This document shows positions 1 to 7,533 of a DNA stretch of 64,000 nucleotides, piece by piece (positions within the stretch are counted from its first letter, which is position 1; each line of letters opens with the position of its first letter). A model generated the notes under the pieces. It had not been told where the DNA came from, did no database searches, and saw only the letters and a list, made by a program, of their open reading frames with translations. Source of the DNA: Polyangium spumosum (lineage in GTDB: Bacteria; Myxococcota_A; Polyangia; Polyangiales; Polyangiaceae); contig NZ_WJIE01000007.1 in assembly GCF_009649845.1 (NCBI RefSeq), positions 124,001 through 188,000 on the forward strand, written 5' to 3'. The translations under genes were made by a program, and so were the position numbers.

Positions 1-3000
1 CCCGCTCCGCCTCCGCGAACAGCCCGAGCTGGATCCGCGCGTGCGCCGCGTTCACCCGCGCCACACACGCGTCCCGCCGGTTGCCCGTCCCGAGGAACGC
101 CGGAATGCTGCGCGCCGTCTGCAACAGCGCGCCCGCCGGGTCCCCCTCGCAGAGCGCGCGTGACGCGTGCAGCGCATACAGCCGCGCCTCCACGCCCTCG
201 TCCTGCGCCGACATCGGCCCGACCTCCCGGAGCTCGGCGACGAGCACCTCCGCCGCCGCGTGCTCCCCCGCGTGCAGCAGCGACGCCGCCACGTGCGCCA
301 CCGCGCTCACCGCCATCGCCGAACCCCGCATCGCCTCCGCGCCCGGCGCGCCCACCTCCTCCGCGAGCGCGGAGAGCGCCTCCCTCTGCCCGAGCCGGAC
401 CAGCATCGACGCCGCCGTCGCCGCCGCCGCATACCAGGCCCCGCTGCCCCGCGAGAGCGCCTTCATCGCGCTCGCCGCCCGCGCCGCGGCCTCGGACGCC
501 TCCCCGAGCCAGCGATACGCCTCCGCCTGCAGATACGAAAGCTCCCCGCGCGCCTCCCCCGACGCGCCCCGCGCCGCCTTCTCGGCCCGCTCGATCGCCG
601 CCCGGAAATCGTTGCCCTCGAGCGCCTGCTCCGCCGCCCGCCGGTACCACGCCGCGGCCCTCGCCGGCACCCTTCCTCGCTCGTAATGTTCCGCCAGGAC
701 AACCGCGTCCCGCTCCCCCGCCTCCTCCAGCCACGCCCCCGCGAGCTCGTGCCCGAGCGCCCGATCCGACAGCGTCAGCGCCGCATACGCCGCCTCCCGC
801 ACGAGCGCGTGCCGGAACGTGTACTCCTCCTGCGCGGGAAAGCGGCTCTCGGCCCGCTTCACCACGAGCTCCCGCGCGCAGAGATCCGCGAGCAATCCCC
901 CCAGGCTCGCCTCGCCCGGCCCCTCGCCGAGCAGCGCCGCGGCCCCGCCGCGCCAGAACACCTGCCCGAACACGCTCCCTGCGCGCAAGAGCCGCCGCGC
1001 CTCCGGGGCGAGCGCGTGCAGCCGCGCCTCCACCATCGCCAGCACCGTCTCCGGCAGCTCCGCGGCCCGCCCGCTCTCCGCCGCGCGGATCAGCTCCTCC
1101 AGGTAAAACGCATTGCCCCCGGCCCGCTCCACGAGCCGGCGCGCCATTTCGTCCGAAATGCGCTCCCCGAGCACCTCCCGCACGAGCGACGTCGCCGCCT
1201 TCTTCGAGAGCTCCTTCAACCGGATCTCCTGCACCGGCCGCCCCTCCCAGAGCCGCGGGAACACCTCCGGCAAATCGGGCCGCGCGAGCGCCAGCACGAA
1301 GATCGGCCGCTCCGGCAGCGCGCGCAACAGCTCGTCCACGAGCTTCACCGTCGGCCGATCCCCCCAGTGCAAATCCTCGAGGATCAACATCGCCGGCCGC
1401 TCCTCCGTCTCGGCGCGCAGCAGATCCTCCCACGCCGCCCGGATCTGATCCCCCATCAGCAAGGGATCCCGCCGCGCCGCGCGTAATTCGATGCTCTCCT
1501 CGTCCGCCGCCGGCACACCCGCGAGCGGCCCGAGGAACATCACCGCCCGCTCGAGCGCCCGGCCCACGAGGTGCCGCCCGAGCCGCGCCCGCAGCCTCTG
1601 CCGCTGCACGTCGAGCGGCATCCCCCCTGACAAACCCGCCTGCCCACGCAACATCTGCCCCACGAGCGCGAACGGCGAATTCTGGCTCATCGGATCCCCC
1701 TGCCCGACCCAGACGCCAATCGCATCCTGCCGCTCCCTGAGCTTGCGCAAGAGCTCATGCCGAAGCCGGCTCTTGCCCATCCCCGGCGGCCCGAGGATCA
1801 CGGCCGCCCGCGACAGCGGCTCGTCGAAGCACTCGTCCACGAGCGCCATCAAAATCGCGAGCTCGCTCTCCCGACCGACACAATGCGTGGGCCTGCCGAG
1901 CAGCGTCCGCGCCGCCTCCGTCAACTCGCGCTCGCCGCGCAGGTAAAGCCCCTCCTCATCGCCGTCGACGTCGAACCGCACATCGAGCAGCCCCGCCATC
2001 ACATCGTCCAGGCGAATCGGCGGCGCCCTCCCCGCCATTCCCTTCTTCCCGAGCAGCCGCACCCCCCGCTCGATCACCGCGCCCATCGGCAACCCCTCGG
2101 ACGAGACCTCCGCCCCCGCCACGAGCGCCATCGGCGCCTCCGGCAACACCTCCCGCAACGCCAGCGCCGACCGCGCCGCCCGCGCCGCCTGATCCGTCGC
2201 CGCCCCCGTCGACAGCAGGCTCACGACCAGCGTGCCATCCGACAGCGCATCGAGCCGCCCGCCATACCGCTCCACGACCCCCGCCAGCGACCTCCCCCGC
2301 CCCGTATCCACATCCGCCGCCGTCTCCGCCCCCGCAAGCGCGACCGTCGGCCCATAAACCCCGCTCTCCCCCACCCTCGGCGCCCGCTCGCCCCGCGGCA
2401 ATCTCGTGAGCACGAGCGAAACCACACGCCGCTCCTTGCCCGTGAGCCCACTCGGCCGCGCACTCGTCTCGGCCACCTCGGTATCCCCCACGATCCCGAG
2501 CCCCGCGAGCGCCGCCGCCACCGCCGCCCCATCCGCAGGCCGCTCCTTCGACGCCTTCGCCAGCATCCGCGCCACGAGCGCGTCGAGCGCCTCCGGCACC
2601 CCACTCCGCACCGACGAGACCCGCGGCGCCTCCTCCAGCACCACCTTGAGCAGCGCCGCATGCATCTCCTCCGCCACGAACGGCGGCCGCCCCGTCAAGC
2701 AATGAAACAGCACACACCCGAGCGCAAACACATCCGCCCGCGCATCGATCCGCCTCGACCCCCGCGCCTGCTCCGGCGCCATGTACGCCGGTGTCCCGAT
2801 GACGAACCCGGTATGCGTCAGCGCCTCGCCCCCCTCGACCCGCGCAATCCCAAAATCGAGCAGCCTGACCTCGGCCGGACTCTGCCCCACGAGAAAAATG
2901 TTCGCCGGCTTGAGATCCCGATGCACGATCCCAGCCCCATGCGCGACCCCAAGCGCCTCGGCCACACGCCGCGCGACCCCCACACTCTCCGCAACGTCGA

Positions 3001-3310
3001 GCCCAGCACGCTTGAGCCGCTCCGCGAGCGTCTCACCCTCCAGCCACTCGAGCGCGAGCCAAGGCTCCCCCTCCACGCCGAGCCCATGCGCCACATGCCG
3101 CACGATCCCCGGATGATCGAGCCCCTCGAGCAGCTCCGCCTCCCGCACGAACCGCGTCGCCGTATCCTCATGCGCGTGCGCCCAGAGCACCTTGACCGCG
3201 ACGAGCCCCCCCGTCCTGCGATCCCTCGCACGAAACACCTTCCCCATGCCCCCCGAGCCCGCCACCTTGTCGAGCTCGAACCGATCCGCGACAACATCTC
3301 CGGGCTTCAT
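1..3310 (-). CDS. Ser/Thr protein kinase fused to AAA ATPase and helical repeats (partial, runs off left edge)
   Basis: This is a Hanks-type kinase that phosphorylates proteins on Ser/Thr, with a C-terminal signalling ATPase of the PknK/adenylate-cyclase-associated kind. Reading from the ATG at 3310, 1103 codons are present without a stop. The kinase domain shows a glycine loop GSGGMGKVF (about residues 18-26), the catalytic Lys40 in VAVKVL, HRD at 130-132, DFG at 152-154 and GTPAYMAPEQ. A cyclase-like/regulatory stretch follows. Next comes a Walker A motif GPPGMGKS (507-514) with a Walker B-like LILEDLHWGD, and then an Ala/Leu-rich helical region that looks like TPRs. No transmembrane segment is visible in the part present, so it is probably cytosolic. 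The architecture is common in myxobacteria. The substrate cannot be told from sequence, and the C-terminus lies outside the window. Confidence 0.93.
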   Translation of the reverse strand, partial: MKPGDVVADRFELDKVAGSGGMGKVFRARDRRTGGLVAVKVLWAHAHEDTATRFVREAELLEGLDHPGIVRHVAHGLGVEGEPWLALEWLEGETLAERLKRAGLDVAESVGVARRVAEALGVAHGAGIVHRDLKPANIFLVGQSPAEVRLLDFGIARVEGGEALTHTGFVIGTPAYMAPEQARGSRRIDARADVFALGCVLFHCLTGRPPFVAEEMHAALLKVVLEEAPRVSSVRSGVPEALDALVARMLAKASKERPADGAAVAAALAGLGIVGDTEVAETSARPSGLTGKERRVVSLVLTRLPRGERAPRVGESGVYGPTVALAGAETAADVDTGRGRSLAGVVERYGGRLDALSDGTLVVSLLSTGAATDQAARAARSALALREVLPEAPMALVAGAEVSSEGLPMGAVIERGVRLLGKKGMAGRAPPIRLDDVMAGLLDVRFDVDGDEEGLYLRGERELTEAARTLLGRPTHCVGRESELAILMALVDECFDEPLSRAAVILGPPGMGKSRLRHELLRKLRERQDAIGVWVGQGDPMSQNSPFALVGQMLRGQAGLSGGMPLDVQRQRLRARLGRHLVGRALERAVMFLGPLAGVPAADEESIELRAARRDPLLMGDQIRAAWEDLLRAETEERPAMLILEDLHWGDRPTVKLVDELLRALPERPIFVLALARPDLPEVFPRLWEGRPVQEIRLKELSKKAATSLVREVLGERISDEMARRLVERAGGNAFYLEELIRAAESGRAAELPETVLAMVEARLHALAPEARRLLRAGSVFGQVFWRGGAAALLGEGPGEASLGGLLADLCARELVVKRAESRFPAQEEYTFRHALVREAAYAALTLSDRALGHELAGAWLEEAGERDAVVLAEHYERGRVPARAAAWYRRAAEQALEGNDFRAAIERAEKAARGASGEARGELSYLQAEAYRWLGEASEAAARAASAMKALSRGSGAWYAAAATAASMLVRLGQREALSALAEEVGAPGAEAMRGSAMAVSAVAHVAASLLHAGEHAAAEVLVAELREVGPMSAQDEGVEARLYALHASRALCEGDPAGALLQTARSIPAFLGTGNRRDACVARVNAAHARIQLGLFAEAER

Positions 3311-3390
3311 CCTGGGAGCCCGATGGGTAGCGGAAGGCGCGAGAGAAGGCCAGGATTTCGGCGGTGAGGGCGGGCGGCTGGCAGCGTGTG

Positions 3391-3510
3391 CGCCGGGGCG
3401 CCGCCCCGGACCCCGCGGGGGCTGTCCGCCCCTCGACCCGGACCAGGCACGGCCTGGACCGAGGGGGGAGGAACTGCGCGATGCGCAGTTCCTCCCACGG
3501 GCCCGTGGGA
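3391..3510. repeat. Hairpin cluster in the spacer between kinase and immunity gene
   Basis: The 293-bp spacer 3311-3603 has no convincing gene and is packed with inverted repeats. A perfect 14-bp stem runs 3466-3479 with 3483-3496 (arm GGGAGGAACTGCGC, loop GAT). It overlaps a perfect 18-bp palindrome at 3493-3510 (TCCCACGGGCCCGTGGGA). Upstream are shorter stems, CCGGGGCG/CGCCCCGG near 3395-3415 and CCAGGC/GCCTGG near 3443-3457. It lies 3' of the immunity gene and 5' of the kinase, both on the minus strand, so it may act as a terminator for the toxin operon. It could also be a dispersed REP-like element. Confidence 0.6.
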
Positions 3511-3603
3511 AGAACACGGGCGTGTGGTTGGAGCTGGCGATGGGGCCGGCGACGCGTACACCTGCCCGAGATCGAGTTTGTCGTCCATACTCTGCCCGGC
3601 ATC

Positions 3604-4155
3604 CTACGCGATCGGTTTGTCGGGGTCAATGATCACCGCTCCCGTCCTCTGGAGCGACGACTCGCTCGGCGCAGCCGCTTCCCACTCTGCGATGATTTCC
3701 TCCAGCGCGGATTCGATGGGACCGCGCTCGTAGAGTTCGTCGAACGTCGTATCGTACACGAACAACCTGCCATGTTTATGGGCGTAGTAACACACGTTTG
3801 ATGCGTCCATGAAGAACGAAAGCTCTGGGTCCAGCGCCATGGCGTGCTTGACTTCCACTCGCTCTAGCAATTCATGGAGATTATAGAGCCCAAAAAGCTT
3901 CTTGAACGACGGCATGGCTACTTTCAGGGAACTGTCCACGAGGAATCCTCCACGACAGGAGCCGTAAATCTGCTGGTGCACGCGAAACTCCGACGCCGGC
4001 GCTCTCGTCCAATCGGTCGAGTAGAACAGCTCCGAGACGGACGCCGTGCCTGCTCCCCATATCTTTGCGCGCATGCCCTGCATGTAGGTCTCGTCTGGCT
4101 GTCCGTAGCGGCGCATGAGCACTCGCTCTAGAATTCCGAGGTCGTTGCTACTCAT
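3604..4155 (-). CDS. Putative immunity protein of the adjacent lipoprotein toxin
   Basis: A 183-residue protein without signal peptide or membrane segment, so presumably cytosolic. I do not recognise its family by sequence. The role is inferred from context: its ATG (4155-4153) overlaps the TGA stop of the upstream toxin gene in an ATGA arrangement, the usual layout of toxin-immunity pairs. Base composition is strikingly different from the neighbourhood: counting the two 60-base lines 3781-3900 gives 32 and 28 G+C, about 50 percent, against the visibly much higher GC of the surrounding genes. This supports recent horizontal transfer. It would bind and neutralise the C-terminal nuclease-like domain of the toxin. 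It could instead be an unrelated small gene, but the overlap makes that unlikely. Confidence 0.65.
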   Translation of the reverse strand: MSSNDLGILERVLMRRYGQPDETYMQGMRAKIWGAGTASVSELFYSTDWTRAPASEFRVHQQIYGSCRGGFLVDSSLKVAMPSFKKLFGLYNLHELLERVEVKHAMALDPELSFFMDASNVCYYAHKHGRLFVYDTTFDELYERGPIESALEEIIAEWEAAAPSESSLQRTGAVIIDPDKPIA

Positions 4156-5738
4156 GGTTTTCTGAAATCTCCTCCATGCGCTTCCAGGTGTCCCTTCGTC
4201 CCTCCTCGCACCGGGCGCACGACAGAAGGGTCGGCCGCAAGGTCGGGCCGGTTGGCGACGGTAGGATCATGATGCCAGTTGACATCGTCCGGAAACCTGC
4301 CGGTGGCACGGATCTCTGCCAGCTCCTCGTCGGTCCATACACCACTCCCTCGGCCGCCAGCTCGAATATTCTCGAGCTCTTGGGCCTTCTTGAGACGTAC
4401 ACCCTTATCGCGCGCCGTCTCAATCGCCCGCCTCTCCGGCGTGCCCTTGGGTGGAAGCCGCGCTTTCCCCGCCGTCGCGCCATTCGGACTCGACACCGGC
4501 CTCGTCGTCGTCTTGACAGTCGTCCCGTTCTGTGCCGGCGGCGTCGCCGCCTTCGGCGTGCTCGCAGCCGGCGCGCTCGACAGCCTCGGCCGCCGCAAGA
4601 ACCCGCCCGGCCCGCCCGCCGCGCTCGGCAGGAACACCGGCATGCTGCGGAGCCTCTGCTGAGCCGCCCGCAGCGCCCTCGCCCCGGCGGTCTCGAGGCT
4701 TGCCGCTCCCCCGGAGGCGACCATCAACAAGGCGTCCGCCAGGGCGTTCACCATCGCGAACTTCAGCTCGATGTCCGCCCAGCCTCTGCCATAACCCTTG
4801 AGAAAGGCTTCCCACGCGATCTTGGCGAGCCGCTCGTCGTCGTACGTCGGCAGCTCGGGGATTGCATTCAACTGTCTGGCCAGCTCGGCCTGCATTTCCT
4901 CGGCACGCTGGGGGGCCCTCCGGAGCAACAGGGTCCAGGCTCCCTCCCCGCCCAAGAGGCGGTCATGGGTCTTCTTCATTTCTGCCGCCCCGCCGAGCGT
5001 CACACCCCATTCGCGCCCGATCCGCTCCCCGGTACGCCTCGCCTCCTCCTCGGCCTCCTTTCGCGCGACGATGGCCCTCCTCTGCTCCTCGTTCATTTTC
5101 CCAGCCGGAGGCGGCGGACACGGCACGCGCATCCCAGGCGCGGGCGCGGGCGTCGTTTGCCCGAGGTAACGCCCATCCGGTGGCCGATTCCTCGGCCTGT
5201 CGCAGGGCCTCAGCCCCGACGTCCGCGTCACGGTCCGGACGGTCGAGCGCGCCTCGGCGCTCGGCTTCTCCGCTTCCTCGTCAGCCGCCTCCTCCTCCGG
5301 CGGCGGTGGTGGTGGCGGCGGCGGCGGCGGCTTGTCGCAGGGCAGATCCTGATGAGCGATCCCCAGCAGCCTCAGACTCTCGGGCGGCGCGTACGGGTCG
5401 TAAACAAAAACGGCCTTGACCGGGCCACTCTCGAGCAGCTCCTCGACCGGCTGGCGCGCCGTTCGAGGCGTCCCGTCTCCGAGCTCGTACCAGGCGCGCG
5501 CATCCGGCGCGACGCCGGGATGGCGCCGGCAAACACGAAACACGCGCTTGCCATCCGGCGTCGCCTGCGCCCACGCCTGCGTGTTCGCCGACGTCGCGCC
5601 GCACCCGAGGAGCCACGCCGACACGCCCAAAGCCGAGAGCACCGGCAGCCCGCGCCGAAAGAACCACAACGCGACGCCCACGAACATCAGGGCGGCGCGG
5701 GTGATCCAGATGCGACGGGGCGCGCGGCGCAAGGTCAT
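4152..5738 (-). CDS. SitA-like polymorphic toxin lipoprotein with C-terminal WHH/HNH-type nuclease tip
   Basis: A 528-residue exported lipoprotein toxin candidate. The N-terminus has basic residues, a hydrophobic stretch and a lipobox-like WLLGC with Cys46. A run of 11 Pro (DNA 5302-5334) and an acidic Glu-rich linker follow, then an Ala-rich middle. The C-terminal 43 residues carry VNWHHDP (Trp488, His489, His490) and KGHLEAHGGD, which resemble the WHH branch of the HNH/Endo VII nuclease superfamily. SitA proteins of Myxococcus are lipoprotein toxins with variable tips, passed between kin by outer-membrane exchange; the similarity here is in architecture, not proven homology. The ATG at 5738 has AAAGGGA upstream. 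An internal ATG at 5687 is an alternative start that would give a shorter signal peptide. The 3' end becomes poorer in GC and overlaps the immunity gene by ATGA. Confidence 0.65.
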   Translation of the reverse strand: MTLRRAPRRIWITRAALMFVGVALWFFRRGLPVLSALGVSAWLLGCGATSANTQAWAQATPDGKRVFRVCRRHPGVAPDARAWYELGDGTPRTARQPVEELLESGPVKAVFVYDPYAPPESLRLLGIAHQDLPCDKPPPPPPPPPPPEEEAADEEAEKPSAEARSTVRTVTRTSGLRPCDRPRNRPPDGRYLGQTTPAPAPGMRVPCPPPPAGKMNEEQRRAIVARKEAEEEARRTGERIGREWGVTLGGAAEMKKTHDRLLGGEGAWTLLLRRAPQRAEEMQAELARQLNAIPELPTYDDERLAKIAWEAFLKGYGRGWADIELKFAMVNALADALLMVASGGAASLETAGARALRAAQQRLRSMPVFLPSAAGGPGGFLRRPRLSSAPAASTPKAATPPAQNGTTVKTTTRPVSSPNGATAGKARLPPKGTPERRAIETARDKGVRLKKAQELENIRAGGRGSGVWTDEELAEIRATGRFPDDVNWHHDPTVANRPDLAADPSVVRPVRGGTKGHLEAHGGDFRKP

Positions 5739-5842
5739 GGCGAGGGTTTCCCTTTCAGGCCAACCGGCAGCCTGGGTCACACGATACGCCCTTCCGCGCG
5801 CGCCGACCTGCGCATCACGCCCGTCTGACGCGCAGACAACGT

Positions 5843-6115
5843 CGCAAGCGCCGGAGAGCCCACCTGCGATGGCGCGGAAGCGTCCGCAAACGTCTGCAGG
5901 ACAGCGCCGCGATGGTGCAGGGGCCGCCGCAAGCGCTTGCGACACGCGCCGCGCCAGCGCAGGACCCTTCGCAAGCACTTGCGGACGCCCGCCGCGACGG
6001 CGCAGAGCAGGTTTCCGTCGACTGCACGCGCCCCCCGCACCCTCACGCGGCGCGCCGCAACCGCTTGCGGACGTCACCGCGCCATCGCGGCAGACCTCGC
6101 AAGCGCTTGCGGACG
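5843..6115. repeat. Degenerate 42/43-bp direct-repeat array with palindromic cores
   Basis: The 428-bp gene-free stretch 5739-6166 contains a regular array. Copies of a core CGCAAGCGCTTGCGGACG start at about 5843 (degenerate), 5885 (degenerate), 5928, 5970, 6056 and 6098. The steps are 42, 43, 42, 86 (one decayed unit near 6013) and 42 bases. The first 14 bases, CGCAAGCGCTTGCG, form a perfect palindrome. The interval between cores is also partly conserved (CGCGATGGCGCAG-like), so these are whole-unit tandem repeats rather than CRISPR repeats with unique spacers. The array sits just upstream of the toxin gene and 3' of the histidine-phosphatase lipoprotein gene. It could bind a regulator, terminate transcription or serve as a recombination site. 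Confidence 0.7.
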
Positions 6116-6166
6116 CATCCGCGTCCTCCCCACGGCCCAGAGCCGCGGAAAAAGCGCGGCGAGCGC

Positions 6167-7306
6167 CTACAACCCCGCCCACCCCGACGGCAGCACCCGC
6201 GTGACGTAGATCGCCCCGCCATTCCCGTCAGGCTTGTAGACCGCCGCCTCGCCCCACGCGAGCGTGTCGAGCAGCTCGCAGTTGAACCCCGAATGCCCCA
6301 CGATCGCCACATTCGCGCCCGCGGGCGGCTCCGACGCGGCCAGCATCATCGTATTCGCGCAGCGGCCCTCCTCGTCGTAGACGTAATAGCTGATCTCGGT
6401 GCGCTCCTCGATCGCCGGCCCGAGGTCCATGAGCTCGGCCGTCTTCACGCACCGGCAATACTCGCTCGACAGCACGCGCCCGAACGGAAAACCGCGGCCC
6501 TTCACGGCGAGGCCAATGTCCTCCGCCTGCGTCACGCCCTGCGCATTGAGCTGCCGCGCAGTCGCCGTCGCGCAATTCGACTCACAGCTCTTCCACCAGC
6601 CCGGCGACGACGTACGCGCCGCCGTCCCGAGCGCCAGGTTGTCCTGGCAGACGTCCGCAGCCGCGTGCCGCCACACGACATTGTACCCGCCGCCGACGAG
6701 CGCCTGCCCGATCGTCACGGAGAGCTCGGCCCCCGCCGCCCCGCCGCCGCAACTCCCGGCCTCGTCGCAGCCGTACACGGCGTAATGGTACGTGCGCGGC
6801 GTCGTCGCCGTCGTCGGCGCCAGATGGCGGAGCGGCTCCGTCGAAGCGGACGCCGCGCCCTCGTAAACCACCGTCGCCGCCGGATCGTCCGGGCCGGCAG
6901 GCGCCCCATTCAACACGCGGACGACCCTCGACGCAGGCTTGCTCGATTTCACCCACGAGAGCTCGACATACCCCCCGGCGACGAGCGCCTTCATCTCACT
7001 CGGATCAAACGCAGCCCCGCCACCACCCCCACCCGCGCCTCCGCCCCCGCCCTCACCGCCGCTCCCGCCCTCGCCGCCCATGCCCCCGAGCCCGCCGCTC
7101 CCGCCCTCGCCACCCATGCCCCCGAGCCCGCCCGTGCCGCCCGTGCCGCCCGTGCCGCCCGTGCCCGTCGAGGTCGAGGTCGACGACGACGCCCCCACGC
7201 TCGGGCCGCCCGACGTGGTGAACCCTGCTTCCCCCTCGTCCGTGCACCCTGTCCCGACGCAGACCAGACCGAGGAGCACCGACGTCGCGCTGACGAGCTT
7301 TTTCAT
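6167..7306 (-). CDS. Histidine-phosphatase-like lipoprotein with Gly-rich linker
   Basis: A 379-residue secreted lipoprotein. The N-terminus MKKLVSATSVLLGLVCVGTG ends in a Cys lipobox. A low-complexity Gly/Ser/Thr linker follows, encoded by short DNA duplications (GTGCCGCCC-type repeats near 7135-7165 and a roughly 36-bp duplication near 7066-7130). The C-terminal half resembles the histidine phosphatase superfamily: VVWRHA (Arg213-His214, with Ala where the family usually has Gly), RVLSSEYCRCVKTAEL and a second histidine in IVGHSG (about residue 338). It should act at the cell envelope or outside, with unknown substrate. It is a single gene, divergent from the Gly-rich lipoprotein at 7534, with a shared 227-bp promoter region. 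Confidence 0.75.
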   Translation of the reverse strand: MKKLVSATSVLLGLVCVGTGCTDEGEAGFTTSGGPSVGASSSTSTSTGTGGTGGTGGTGGLGGMGGEGGSGGLGGMGGEGGSGGEGGGGGAGGGGGGAAFDPSEMKALVAGGYVELSWVKSSKPASRVVRVLNGAPAGPDDPAATVVYEGAASASTEPLRHLAPTTATTPRTYHYAVYGCDEAGSCGGGAAGAELSVTIGQALVGGGYNVVWRHAAADVCQDNLALGTAARTSSPGWWKSCESNCATATARQLNAQGVTQAEDIGLAVKGRGFPFGRVLSSEYCRCVKTAELMDLGPAIEERTEISYYVYDEEGRCANTMMLAASEPPAGANVAIVGHSGFNCELLDTLAWGEAAVYKPDGNGGAIYVTRVLPSGWAGL

Positions 7307-7533
7307 TGATTCCTTTTCCTAGAACACCCCCGGCGGCGGGTCAACATCGTCCCGAACGGCGCTTCCAGGGCTGGCGCAACTTGCCGCGATTTCCGCAACG
7401 ACGCGGAAGGCCTCATCATCCAAATTGTCGGCGCTCGTGATGTGATGCCCGGCGGCCCCCGACGGCCCCGGACGCGTGCTCACCACGAGCGCCGTCCTCT
7501 TCATTCCAAGGCCCAATCCGGGAACGAACGATC

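Noticed and set aside
1..3310. Frameshift in the kinase gene, since several short frames look coding here
   Set aside because: One minus-strand frame stays open from 3310 to the left edge with all kinase and Walker motifs in register.
5843..6115. CRISPR array
   Set aside because: The intervals between cores are themselves conserved, the copies are degenerate, and no cas genes are present.
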